DNA of 64,000 bases from Nostoc sp. TCL240-02 (GTDB taxonomy: Bacteria > Cyanobacteriota > Cyanobacteriia > Cyanobacteriales > Nostocaceae). Positions 55,631-64,000 of this stretch are shown piece by piece (the stretch's first letter is position 1; each line of letters starts with the position of its first letter). The notes beneath the pieces are model-generated. The model was not told where the DNA came from. It did no database searches and was given only the letters and a program-made list of their open reading frames with translations. Both the position numbers and the translations under genes were made by a program. Location of the stretch: contig NZ_CP040094.1 in assembly GCF_013343235.1 (NCBI RefSeq), forward strand, positions 6,815,001-6,879,000. The letters are read 5' to 3'.

Positions 55631-57856
55631 TTAACCGAACTTACCAGCAGTAGAAGCAATCAAGAACGCGGCGTAAGTCACGATGTAGCCAACTGTGAAG
55701 TGAGCTAGACCAACGACACGAGCTTGAACGATGGACAGAGCAACGGGCTTGTCTTTCCAGCGAACTAGGTTAGCCAGAGGAGTGCGTTCGTGTGCCCAAA
55801 CAAGGGTTTCAATCAACTCTTGCCAGTAACCTCTCCAGGAGATTAAGAACATGAAGCCAGTAGCCCAAACTAGGTGTCCAAACAGGAACATCCAAGCCCA
55901 GACAGACAGGTTATTCACGCCGTAGGGGTTGTAACCGTTAATCAACTGAGCGGAGTTAGCCCAGAGGTAATCGCGGAACCAGCCCATAAGGTATGTAGAG
56001 TTCTCATTAAACTGAGCTACGTTGCCTTGCCAAACACCGAGATGTTTCCAATGCCAGTAGAAGGTCAACCAACCAATGGTGTTGAGCATCCAGAATGTAG
56101 CGAGGTAGAAGGAATCCCATGCTGAGATGTCGCAAGTACCGCCACGACCGGGTCCGTCGCAAGGGAAGGCATAGCCGAAGTCCTTTTTGTCGGGCATCAG
56201 CTTAGAACCACGGGCATCCAAAGCACCTTTGACCAAGATCAAGGTGGTGGTGTGCAGACCTAGAGCGATCGCATGGTGAACCAAGAAATCGCCAGGGCCA
56301 ATTGTCAAGAACAGGGAGTTAGTACCAGCATTAATGGCATCTAACCAACCTGGAAGCCAAACGTTAGCGTAGTTAGGCCATGCTGTGTAAGCAATACTAT
56401 CGGGGTTAGATAGCAAAGTATCTAAACCGTACAGCACCTTACCGTTAGCAGCTTGGACGAATTGAGCAAATACTGGCTCAATCAAGATTTGCTTTTCAGG
56501 AGTGCCGAAAGCAACTACTACGTCGTTGTGTACGTACAGACCAAGGGTGTGGAAGCCTAAGAAAAGAGATACCCAGCTGAGGTGGGAAATAATCGCTTCT
56601 TTGTGCTTCAACACGCGGTCAAGCACGTTACCTTTGTTTTGCTCTGGGTCGTAATCACGCACCCAGAAAATCGCACCGTGAGCAAAAGCACCAAGCATCA
56701 GGAATCCAGCAATATACTGGTGATGCGTGTACAACGCTGCCTGGGTTGTGTAGTCCTTCGCAATAAATGCGTAGGAAGGCATGGAGTACATGTGCTGCGC
56801 TACCAGGGAAGTAACAACACCTAGCGCTGCTAAGTGCCAACCCAATTGGAAGTGCAAGGAGTTGTTGTAGGTGTCGTAGATACCTTGGTGAGGTAGGTTA
56901 AACGGCCCTTCAACTGGAATACCAAAGAAACTCTTGGCATTCAATGCTTCTTTGAGACTGTGACCAATCCCAAAGTTTGTCCGGTACATGTGACCAGCAA
57001 CAATGAATAAAACTGCGATCGCTAGGTGGTGGTGAGCTATGTCAGTTAGCCACAAAGCTTCTGTCTGGGGATGGAAACCACCCAAGAAACTCAGAATTGC
57101 AGTTCCTGCACCTTGCGATGTCCCGAAGATATGTCCAGGAGTGTCAGGGTTTTGAGAGTAAACACCCCAGTTGCCTGTAAAGAATGGTGTCAAACCGGCT
57201 GGGTGGGGTGGGGTATTCAGGAAGTTATCCCAACCTACATGCTGACCGCGAGCTTCGGGGACAGCAACGTGAATTAAGTGACCAGCCCAAGCCAATGAAC
57301 TAACACCAAACAAACCTGCTAAGTGGTGGTTTAGGCGATGTTCAGCGCTCTTAAACCATGCCAAGCTAGGACGGTACTTGGGTTGCAAGTGCAGCCAACC
57401 AGCAAACAGTAGTACAGCAGCGAATACCAGCAAGAACACTGAACCGTTGTACAGTTCGCCGTTATTCCGCATACCGATGGTATACCACCAATGGTAAAGA
57501 CCAGAGTAGGTAATGTTTACTGGATTGCTAGCGCCCGCTTGGGTAAAAGCTTCAATTGCTGGTTTACCAAAGTGGGGATCCCAAATCGCATGGGCGATGG
57601 GACGGATGTGAAGGGGATCTTTAATCCACTGTTCGAAGTTACCTTGCCAGGCTACGTGGAACAGGAGGCTGGATGCCCACAGGAAGATGATTGCCAAGTG
57701 ACCGAAGTGAGTTGCGAAAATCTTTTGGTAAAGATTTTCTTCCGTCATGCCATCATGGGTTTCAAAATCGTTGCCTGTAGCGATCGCATACCATATCCGA
57801 CGAGTCGTCGGGTCCTGTGCGAGATCCTGGCTAAATTTCGGAAATTTTGTCGCCAT
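55631..57856 (-). CDS. psaB: Photosystem I core protein B (PsaB)
   Basis: Core subunit of photosystem I that binds half of the P700 pair, antenna chlorophylls and the Fx cluster. The 741-residue protein starts [20 protein letters not shown]. The Fx-binding loop is [13 protein letters not shown] with two cysteines. Eleven membrane helices with many His ligands are expected, e.g. [20 protein letters not shown]. It lies 120 bases downstream of psaA in the same operon. Confidence 0.98.
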   Translation of the reverse strand: MATKFPKFSQDLAQDPTTRRIWYAIATGNDFETHDGMTEENLYQKIFATHFGHLAIIFLWASSLLFHVAWQGNFEQWIKDPLHIRPIAHAIWDPHFGKPAIEAFTQAGASNPVNITYSGLYHWWYTIGMRNNGELYNGSVFLLVFAAVLLFAGWLHLQPKYRPSLAWFKSAEHRLNHHLAGLFGVSSLAWAGHLIHVAVPEARGQHVGWDNFLNTPPHPAGLTPFFTGNWGVYSQNPDTPGHIFGTSQGAGTAILSFLGGFHPQTEALWLTDIAHHHLAIAVLFIVAGHMYRTNFGIGHSLKEALNAKSFFGIPVEGPFNLPHQGIYDTYNNSLHFQLGWHLAALGVVTSLVAQHMYSMPSYAFIAKDYTTQAALYTHHQYIAGFLMLGAFAHGAIFWVRDYDPEQNKGNVLDRVLKHKEAIISHLSWVSLFLGFHTLGLYVHNDVVVAFGTPEKQILIEPVFAQFVQAANGKVLYGLDTLLSNPDSIAYTAWPNYANVWLPGWLDAINAGTNSLFLTIGPGDFLVHHAIALGLHTTTLILVKGALDARGSKLMPDKKDFGYAFPCDGPGRGGTCDISAWDSFYLATFWMLNTIGWLTFYWHWKHLGVWQGNVAQFNENSTYLMGWFRDYLWANSAQLINGYNPYGVNNLSVWAWMFLFGHLVWATGFMFLISWRGYWQELIETLVWAHERTPLANLVRWKDKPVALSIVQARVVGLAHFTVGYIVTYAAFLIASTAGKFG

Positions 57857-57903
57857 AGGTTTAATAAATCCTCTGACCTTTAGCCATCAAATATCAGCGT
57901 CTA

Positions 57904-57966
57904 GAGTCCTGAGTTTTGAGTCCTGAGTTCTAAGTTTTCACTCAGCACTCAGCACTCAGCACTCAA
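57904..57966. repeat. Heptamer repeats inside the psaA-psaB intergenic region
   Basis: GAGTCCTGAGTTTTGAGTCC (57904-57923) is followed by about three tandem CAGCACT units (57941-57965); the two parts are partly complementary (GAGT/ACTC). The repeat would be transcribed in the psaAB mRNA. Confidence 0.7.
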
Positions 57967-57976
57967 TAACTGATTG

Positions 57977-60235
57977 CTACCCTACTGAAAGGATGTGTGC
58001 ATGGAAGAACGCCCAAGTTGTGGCAATTCCTCCCAAGAGGTAGTGAGCTACCCCTACAGCCCGACCCTGAATAATACTCAGAGCGCGAGGCTGGATTGCT
58101 GGTGCTACCTTCAGTTTGTTATGCGCCCAAACAATGGACTCAATCAGTTCTTGCCAGTAGCCGCGACCACTGAACAGGAACATCAAGCTGAATGCCCAGA
58201 CAAAGTGAGCGCCTAAGAAGAGTAGACCATAGGCAGATAGCGCGCTGCCATAGGAATTGATGACTTGTGTAGCTTGTGCCCACAAGAAGTCCCGTAACCA
58301 ACCGTTGATGGTAATAGCACTTTGGGCAAAGTTGCCACCAGTGATGTGAGTCACAGTACCATCTGCATCTACGGTTCCCCAAACATCTGATTGCATCTTC
58401 CAACTGAAGTGGAAAATTACAATAGACAGGGAGTTGTACATCCAGAATAGTCCGAGGAATACGTGATCCCAACCAGACACTTGGCAAGTACCGCCACGAC
58501 CAGGACCGTCGCAGGGGAAGCGGAAGCCCAGGTTTGCTTTGTCTGGAATCAGACGAGAGCTACGGGCATACAGCACACCTTTGAGCAGAATTAGGACGGT
58601 GACGTGAATGGTGAAAGCGTGAATGTGGTGAATTAGGAAGTCGGCTGTGCCCAAAGCAATGGGTGCAGCTGCCACTTTACCGCCAACAGCCAAAATACCG
58701 CCGCCAAAGACATAGCTAACTGGTTCTAGGGCATTGGGTGCAGTTGTACCAGGAGCCAAGGCGTGGATATTTTGTATCCACTGGGCAAATACTGGCTGCA
58801 ATTGAATCCCTGTATCAGAGAACAAGTCTTGAGGACGACCCAATGCACGCATTGTGTCGTTGTGGATGTAAAGTCCAAAGCTATGGAAGCCTAAGAAAAT
58901 ACATACCCAGTTCAGGTGAGAAATAATCGCATCACGGTGACGAATTACCCGATCCAATACGTTGTTTTGATTCACAACTGGATCGTAATCCCGCACCATG
59001 AAGATCGCAGCGTGAGCTGCTCCACCAACAATCAAGAAGCCACCGATCCAAATATGGTGAGTGAATATGCACAACTGTGTAGCGTAATCAGTTGCCAAAT
59101 ATGGATAGGGGGGCATCGCGTACATGTGATGCGCGATGATGATGGTCAGTGAACCCAAGAAGGCCAGGTTAGTAGCCAACTGAGCGTGCCAGGATGTGGT
59201 CAGGTTTTCGTAGAGACCTTTGTGACCTTCACCAGTGAAAGGACCTTTGTGGTTTTCTAGGATCTCTTTAATGCTGTGACCAATACCCCAGTTTGTACGG
59301 TATTGATGACCAGCAACGATAAAGAGAACTGCGATCGCTAAATGGTGATGAGCAATGTCACTCATCCACAAGCCACCAGTTACTGGGTTCAAACCGCCCT
59401 TGAAGGTAAGGAAGTCAGCATACTGACCCCAGTTCAAGGTGAAGAAAGGTGCTAAACCAGCAGCAAAACTGGGATACAACTCGGTCAACAAGTCTTTGTT
59501 CAAGATGAACTCGTGGGGCAAGGGGATGTCTTTAAGAGCAACGCCTGCATCCAAAAGCTTGTTGGTCGGTGCGGACACGTGGATTATGTGACCTGCCCAT
59601 CCCAAGGAACCACAACCTAACAAGACTTGCAAGTGATGGTTTAGCATCGACTCCACATTCTGGAACCATTCCAGTTTAGGAGCGCGTTTGTGGTAGTGGA
59701 ACCAGCCAGCAAATAGGAATAAGCCTGCTAGTACCAAGCCACCGATCGCAGTGCAGTAAAGCTGGAAGGAGTTTGTAATCCCCCAACCACGCCATACTTG
59801 GAACAAACCGGAGGTGATTTGAATACCGTGGAAACCACCGCCAACATCACCGTTTAAAATGTCTTGTCCAACAATAGGCCAAACGACTTGAGCGCTAGGC
59901 TTAACGTTTAACGGGTCACTTAGCCAAGCTTCGTAGTTAGAAAACTTCGCGCCGTGGAAAATCATCCCGCTCAACCAAACCATCACTACGGCTAGGTGGC
60001 CGAAGTGGGCTGAGAATATCTTGCGGGATATATCTTCTAAATCGCTTGTATGTGTATCGAAATCATGGGCGAGTGCGTGCAGGTTCCAAATCCATGTGGT
60101 GGTTTTGGGACCTCTGGCTAAGGATCTGTCAAAGTGTCCAGGTTGCGCCCATCTCTCGAATGAGGTTGGAACCGGATCGTTATCGACGATTACTCTTGCC
60201 TTCTTTTCCTCTCGCTCCGGAGGACTTATTGTCAT
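57977..60235 (-). CDS. psaA: Photosystem I core protein A (PsaA)
   Basis: Core subunit of photosystem I, partner of PsaB in binding P700 and Fx. The 752-residue protein starts [20 protein letters not shown]; the Fx loop is [14 protein letters not shown] strong ribosome site (GAGGAGG) lies six bases before the ATG. Sequence features are those of the standard housekeeping protein; no far-red cluster genes are nearby. It is divergent from a lipoprotein gene. Confidence 0.98.
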   Translation of the reverse strand: MTISPPEREEKKARVIVDNDPVPTSFERWAQPGHFDRSLARGPKTTTWIWNLHALAHDFDTHTSDLEDISRKIFSAHFGHLAVVMVWLSGMIFHGAKFSNYEAWLSDPLNVKPSAQVVWPIVGQDILNGDVGGGFHGIQITSGLFQVWRGWGITNSFQLYCTAIGGLVLAGLFLFAGWFHYHKRAPKLEWFQNVESMLNHHLQVLLGCGSLGWAGHIIHVSAPTNKLLDAGVALKDIPLPHEFILNKDLLTELYPSFAAGLAPFFTLNWGQYADFLTFKGGLNPVTGGLWMSDIAHHHLAIAVLFIVAGHQYRTNWGIGHSIKEILENHKGPFTGEGHKGLYENLTTSWHAQLATNLAFLGSLTIIIAHHMYAMPPYPYLATDYATQLCIFTHHIWIGGFLIVGGAAHAAIFMVRDYDPVVNQNNVLDRVIRHRDAIISHLNWVCIFLGFHSFGLYIHNDTMRALGRPQDLFSDTGIQLQPVFAQWIQNIHALAPGTTAPNALEPVSYVFGGGILAVGGKVAAAPIALGTADFLIHHIHAFTIHVTVLILLKGVLYARSSRLIPDKANLGFRFPCDGPGRGGTCQVSGWDHVFLGLFWMYNSLSIVIFHFSWKMQSDVWGTVDADGTVTHITGGNFAQSAITINGWLRDFLWAQATQVINSYGSALSAYGLLFLGAHFVWAFSLMFLFSGRGYWQELIESIVWAHNKLKVAPAIQPRALSIIQGRAVGVAHYLLGGIATTWAFFHAHILSVG

Positions 60236-60772
60236 TTGACCTCCTCTCTTGATAAGGAATGAGGAATCATGAATACCACAAAGTGAACCATTACCGCATA
60301 CTCAGAATTTTACTGAAGTCGCGATGAAGACCCTATGTGGAGAGTTGTTTCTCGTTGAATTATAGAGTCTTCACCTGCACTTTGTTGGAGATATTTTAAC
60401 AATAATTCAAACTTGGTGGAATATTGCTGAAATTACCGTCTTATCTGCCTTTTAACTTCAAACTATTTGTCTAAAAGTCAATAGATTAACCATTTTAATT
60501 TACAAAGAATAACAATTGGTAAGTTTTATGATTTTGCTGTATACACTTGGCTTACAGCTTTTACTGCTATTACTTATGAACATTTGTGTCATATTTCCAT
60601 TGTTGTAAGTAAAAAGCTGTAAAAAGTATGACTTGTTTTAAATTGACTGAAATAGACACAGAAAAACTTAGGGATGTGAGGCAGATTTCACCTTTTGGGC
60701 TATAGTGCCAGATGGACAGTTTGAGCGAAAATAATCTGTGCAATTGTCGAAGACTATCGCTGGGTGCAACGC
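60236..60772. promoter_or_regulatory. Divergent control region of psaA and the lipoprotein gene
   Basis: About 540 bases without a gene. psaA leaders in cyanobacteria are long and light-regulated, so much of this is probably psaA promoter and 5' UTR. One HLR1-like site is listed separately. Confidence 0.5.
60606..60623 (-). promoter_or_regulatory. HLR1-like direct repeat upstream of psaA
   Basis: On the psaA strand, TTTACAGC-TT-TTTACTTA forms two imperfect copies of the (G/T)TTACAWW half-site with the two-base spacing of HLR1, the RpaB binding element. It lies about 370 bases before the psaA start. Three positions deviate from consensus. Confidence 0.35.
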
Positions 60773-62413
60773 ATGAACTCGTGGCAGAAAAGGGTGTTAG
60801 AGAAGCTCCTTCCTGAGAGGTTCCCGATTCTTAGATGGATAATTACATTGGTGCTGGTATTAAGCTTGACCAGTTGCGGCGAGAAAGCCGATAGCCAAGA
60901 AGTATCAACTGGTTATAGAGAAAACCCTCCACAGATTTCTCAAATTTCAAAGCAATTTTCGGAAGTTTCCCCACCATCTGTTATTCAAGAACTGCGTCCA
61001 AGTTTGGAAGTTTATCAACCACAAGTGGCAATTGTGACTCCTAAACCTGATGAATTTTTCCAAGATAATAAAGTTACAGCTAGTTTTCAGGTTAAGGATC
61101 TACCAATATTTAAAGATCCACAATTACAACTGGGGCCACATCTCCATGTAGTTCTGGATAATCAACCTTATATTCCTGTTTACGACCTGAACCAACCCTT
61201 GGTTTTGCCAGAGTTGTCTCCAGGTACTCATACTCTGCGTGTCTTTGCTTCTCGTCCTTGGCATGAAAGCTTTAAGAATGAAGGCGCTTATGCCGAGACA
61301 ACATTTCACGTCTTCACTAAAACCGACGACAACAACCCAGATCCCAAGTTACCCCTGCTAACTTACAGCCGTCCTCAAAGTAGCTACGGGGCAGAGCCAA
61401 TCTTACTGGACTTTTATCTCACTAACGCTCCCCTGCATCTCGTTGACAAGGAAAACACTAACGAAGGATTTAGTGATTGGCGCATCCGCGTCACAATTAA
61501 TGGTGAAAGCTTTGTTTTTGATCGCTGGCAGGCAGTTTATCTGAAAGGCTTCCAAACTGGTAAAAACTGGATAAAGCTAGAATTTCTCGATAATCAGGGA
61601 AATCCTCTCAAAAATGCCTTTAATACTACAGTTAGACTGATTGACTTCCAGCCAAAGGGTAAAGACACTTTGTCGAAAATTGTCAGAGGAGAACTCACAG
61701 CAGATGAGGTACGCGGTATTGTAGACCCGAATTATAAACTCACACCTACGCCTTCTGTTGAAAAAACACCCCAAATACAACCGAAGGTAGAAAAACAGCC
61801 CCTTCCTGAAACTGAAGTTCCGAAAGAATCTAAAACACAGCCAAAAGAACCAAAATTAGAAGTTCCAACGGTTGTACCATCTCCTACTTTATCCCCGACA
61901 CCATCAGAAGCACAGCCAACGGTAACGCCGACTCCAGAATCAACGCCGCTACCTGAAAAAGTTGCGCCTCAGCCAACTAAACCTAAAGTTGACGGATTTT
62001 TTAACCGTCGTGCGAGTAAGACACCTACTCCAGAAGCAACAGTTGAGCCATCTCCGAGTTTGCCACCCACGCTACCAGAGATTATTGAGCCTCCAGCACC
62101 AGAAATAATTACGCCAACACCAGAACCACAGCCAGAGGTAATGCCAACTCCTGAATCAACGCCGTTACCGGAAAAAGTTGCGCCTCAGACAACAAAATCT
62201 AGATTTGGCGGATTTTTTAAGCGTCGAACGAGCAAGACACCTACTCCACAAGTAACAGTTGCGCCATCTCCGAGTTTGCCACCCACGCTGCCGGAGATTA
62301 TCGAGTCTCCAATACCAGAAACAATTACGCCAACTCCAGAATCAACGCCGTTAACTAAAATAAGCGCTCCCGAAGCAGAGAAACTAGAATCAACTAAAGA
62401 CACTCAACTGTAA
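60773..62413 (+). CDS. Lipoprotein with Pro/Thr-rich repeat tail
   Basis: 546 residues from the ATG at 60773 (a GTG nine bases upstream is possible). The lipobox LTSC follows a hydrophobic segment (IITLVLVLSLTSC), so the mature protein is lipid-anchored outside the cytoplasm. Residues ~60-330 form a beta-rich domain (GPHLHVVLDNQPYIPVYD, SPGTHTLRVFASRPWHE). The last ~220 residues are Pro/Thr/Glu-rich and contain a duplicated unit, TPTPESTPLPEKVAPQ...FNRR/FKRR...PSPSLPPTLPEIIE. The tail probably spans the peptidoglycan. Convergent 24-bp overlap with glutaminase. Confidence 0.8.
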   Translation: MNSWQKRVLEKLLPERFPILRWIITLVLVLSLTSCGEKADSQEVSTGYRENPPQISQISKQFSEVSPPSVIQELRPSLEVYQPQVAIVTPKPDEFFQDNKVTASFQVKDLPIFKDPQLQLGPHLHVVLDNQPYIPVYDLNQPLVLPELSPGTHTLRVFASRPWHESFKNEGAYAETTFHVFTKTDDNNPDPKLPLLTYSRPQSSYGAEPILLDFYLTNAPLHLVDKENTNEGFSDWRIRVTINGESFVFDRWQAVYLKGFQTGKNWIKLEFLDNQGNPLKNAFNTTVRLIDFQPKGKDTLSKIVRGELTADEVRGIVDPNYKLTPTPSVEKTPQIQPKVEKQPLPETEVPKESKTQPKEPKLEVPTVVPSPTLSPTPSEAQPTVTPTPESTPLPEKVAPQPTKPKVDGFFNRRASKTPTPEATVEPSPSLPPTLPEIIEPPAPEIITPTPEPQPEVMPTPESTPLPEKVAPQTTKSRFGGFFKRRTSKTPTPQVTVAPSPSLPPTLPEIIESPIPETITPTPESTPLTKISAPEAEKLESTKDTQL

Positions 62414-63325
62414 ATTTTGAGATAAACCCTCAACAAATGCGATCGCACCTACAGGATTTCCTGTATCATCCAACCCAGGACTGTAGCAAGCGATCGCTCC
62501 CTCACCTGGGACTATTGCGACGAGTCCACCACCAATCCCTGATTTCATCGGTAAACCAATTCTGACTGCAAACTCGGCAGAAGCTTCATAAAGTCCACAA
62601 ATTGACATCACTGCATTGACAATTCGGCGGTTTTGTGAGTTTGCCAAGCTATTTTCACAAGCTAGGATTTTTCCTAACAGGGCTAAATCTTCAACTCGCC
62701 CCGAAATGCAGCATATTTGATTATAAGTGTCAAGTGCTGTTTCAAGATTTTCTAAATGACCTGTTTCGGCAAGATAGTGTGCGATGGCTTCATTGGCTGT
62801 TGAACGTGTTAATCGCACTGAAGCCAGCATCACTTCATCTAACCTTAGTTGACAACCTGCTAATTGGTTGAGCCATTGACAAAATAAAAGAGTGCGTTGA
62901 GTAGCATCCTTTCCTGGTAACTTATCAGCGAGGGTAATTGCCCCACTATTAATCATAGGGTTGCGGGGACGGCCGCGATCGCTAACTAATTGTTCTAAAG
63001 AATTGAAGGGTGCATCCGATGGTTCCACCCCAACCCAGCCAAAAACTGTTTCTGCGCCAAAATTTTCCAGCAGATAAAGTAAAGAAAATGTCTTAATAAC
63101 GCTCATTAGTGGGAAGACACAAGCGGTATCCCCGAAGCTGATATTTTTCCCCGATTTACAGCAGATGTGAACTGCAAACCAACCAGGATAAGCTTTAGCT
63201 AGTTGCGGAATGCGATCGATAACTCGTCCCTGTTTAGCCAGAATTTTAGCTTGTTCTACCCAAGCTGATAACTCCGTGGTAGTTAATTTTTCAAATCCTT
63301 TCACAACAGATACACCCAGATTCAA
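62390..63325 (-). CDS. glsA: Glutaminase A
   Basis: Hydrolyses glutamine to glutamate and ammonia; a serine-dependent enzyme with a beta-lactamase-like fold. The 311-residue frame starts with TTG at 63325; GTG at 63304 is an alternative. Key motifs: the active-site SxxK in PLMSVIKTFS, GVEPSDAPFNSLEQL, NPMINSGAI, a second YNQICCISG region, and GIGGGLVAIVPG near the end. Length fits bacterial GlsA. The upstream 35 bases are a heptamer repeat. Confidence 0.93.
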   Translation of the reverse strand: MNLGVSVVKGFEKLTTTELSAWVEQAKILAKQGRVIDRIPQLAKAYPGWFAVHICCKSGKNISFGDTACVFPLMSVIKTFSLLYLLENFGAETVFGWVGVEPSDAPFNSLEQLVSDRGRPRNPMINSGAITLADKLPGKDATQRTLLFCQWLNQLAGCQLRLDEVMLASVRLTRSTANEAIAHYLAETGHLENLETALDTYNQICCISGRVEDLALLGKILACENSLANSQNRRIVNAVMSICGLYEASAEFAVRIGLPMKSGIGGGLVAIVPGEGAIACYSPGLDDTGNPVGAIAFVEGLSQNLQLSVFS

Positions 63326-63330
63326 TTATT

Positions 63331-63360
63331 AATTACGAATTACGAATTACGAATTACGAA
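63331..63360. repeat. Heptameric tandem repeat, TACGAAT units
   Basis: About four tandem copies of TACGAAT between the divergent glutaminase and thioredoxin-like genes. The same heptamer appears near 2165-2220. It occupies nearly the whole intergenic space. Confidence 0.7.
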
Positions 63361-63365
63361 CTATT

Positions 63366-64000
63366 ATGCTTCCCCGTGTTAGAGCGCCAGAATTACCACA
63401 AAATTACTCTTGGCTCAATACCGATAAACCTTTGTCTCTTAAACAACTCAAGGGTAGAGTCATAATTTTAGACTTTTGGACATACTGCTGTATAAATTGT
63501 CTGCATATTCTGCCAAACCTGAAATATTTAGAAAATAAATATAAAGATAGTCTTACCGTTATTGGTGTCCATTCTGCCAAATTTGATAACGAAAAAGAAA
63601 CAGAAAATATTCGCCAAGCTATCCTGCGCTACGACGTTGAACACCCAGTTATAGTTGACAGCAATTTTCGACTTTGGGAAGAATATGCTGTACGTGCTTG
63701 GCCTACCTTAATAATTATTGATCCAGAAGGTTACGTGATTGGCCAGATTTCTGGTGAAGTAAACCGTGACACTTTAGACGAGTTGATTCAAAAGTTAATT
63801 CAGCAACACCAGGATAAAGGCACAATTAATTTTCAAGAACTTAGTTTGATATTAGAAAAACAGCACCAACCATTAATTACTCCCCTAGCTTTTCCTGGTA
63901 AAGTCTTAGCTACCCAAGCGGGTTTGTTCATCTCTGACTCTGGACATCATCGCCTGATTATGAGTAGCTTCGACGGCAAAATTCTGCATTTGATTGGTAC
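63366..64000 (+). CDS. Thioredoxin-like/NHL-repeat protein (partial, runs off the window)
   Basis: An open frame from the ATG at 63366 to the window end (at least 211 residues). Residues ~20-145 form a thioredoxin-like domain: GRVIILDFWTYCCINCLHIL with a CINC active site, VEHPVIVDSNFRLWEEYAVR and a cis-Pro in AWPTLIII. From about residue 180, AFPGKVLATQAGLFISDSGH begins an NHL-type propeller (DSGHHRLI). This layout matches NHLRC2-like proteins. The 3' part lies outside the window. Confidence 0.88.
   Translation, partial: MLPRVRAPELPQNYSWLNTDKPLSLKQLKGRVIILDFWTYCCINCLHILPNLKYLENKYKDSLTVIGVHSAKFDNEKETENIRQAILRYDVEHPVIVDSNFRLWEEYAVRAWPTLIIIDPEGYVIGQISGEVNRDTLDELIQKLIQQHQDKGTINFQELSLILEKQHQPLITPLAFPGKVLATQAGLFISDSGHHRLIMSSFDGKILHLIG

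Noticed and set aside
57904..57966. CRISPR-like array
   Set aside because: Units are 7-base tandem repeats without spacers; the same holds for 1102-1164 and 63331-63360.
57977..60235. Far-red (FaRLiP) paralogue of psaA
   Set aside because: No far-red cluster genes (rfpABC, psbA variants, apc genes) flank it and psaB follows in the normal operon; treated as the housekeeping copy.

Overview
The window is chromosomal DNA from a filamentous, Nostoc/Anabaena-type cyanobacterium. The evidence is photosystem I genes (psaA, psaB, psaX), NDH-1 ndhB, Tic22, Ycf52-like acetyltransferases, frequent HIP1 octamers (GCGATCGC), heptameric tandem repeats between genes, many soluble histidine kinases and a CYP110-type P450. 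I see no rRNA operon, prophage or CRISPR array.

Layout. 0-9 kb: tsaD, an alpha/beta hydrolase, an ACT-like protein, a GNAT, tRNA-Pro(UGG), tic22, prmC, tsaC, a degenerate sensor kinase and a second GNAT. 9-16 kb (mostly minus): secD-secF downstream of pdhB, a PIN/RHH toxin-antitoxin pair, hemB and a DUF4870 membrane protein. 16-28 kb (plus): prfC, a TPR plus M48-like pseudo-peptidase, an RRM RNA-binding protein, sufE, an atypical alpha/beta hydrolase, a COG0523 metal chaperone behind a perfect Zur-type palindrome, a WD40 protein, a small secreted Cys-motif peptide and ndhB. 28-46 kb: a signalling and specialised-metabolism region with three cytosolic histidine kinases, a stand-alone FIST protein, a stand-alone output-domain protein, a sesquiterpene synthase, a P450, a 1,897-residue Ser/Thr-His kinase and a response regulator. 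46-53 kb: lipA, psaX, a natD-like permease, a hybrid kinase, larE, a DUF4864 protein and an SGNH hydrolase. 53-64 kb: a DNA-methyltransferase relic, a PemK/MazF toxin-antitoxin pair, psaA-psaB, a lipoprotein, glutaminase and a thioredoxin/NHL protein cut by the window end.

Strongest observations. (1) A complete ISKra4-like insertion sequence (37617-38782, matched 9-bp target duplications, a -1 slippery heptamer in its transposase) has landed in the last codon of the giant kinase and replaced its C-terminal residue. (2) The terpene synthase/P450/giant kinase minicluster is flanked by kinases whose sensory domains appear to be encoded as separate neighbouring genes. (3) A perfect GATAAT-G-ATTATC palindrome lies just upstream of the COG0523 gene, which is followed by a WD40 gene and a CxCxxC secreted peptide, suggesting a zinc-homeostasis locus. 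(4) Three proteins keep an enzyme fold but have lost catalytic residues: an M48 peptidase, an alpha/beta hydrolase and a histidine kinase. (5) Intergenic repeats have entered coding sequence, most clearly as an interdomain linker in a hybrid kinase.

All calls come from reading the sequence; no database search was run. Residue and base coordinates were counted by hand.
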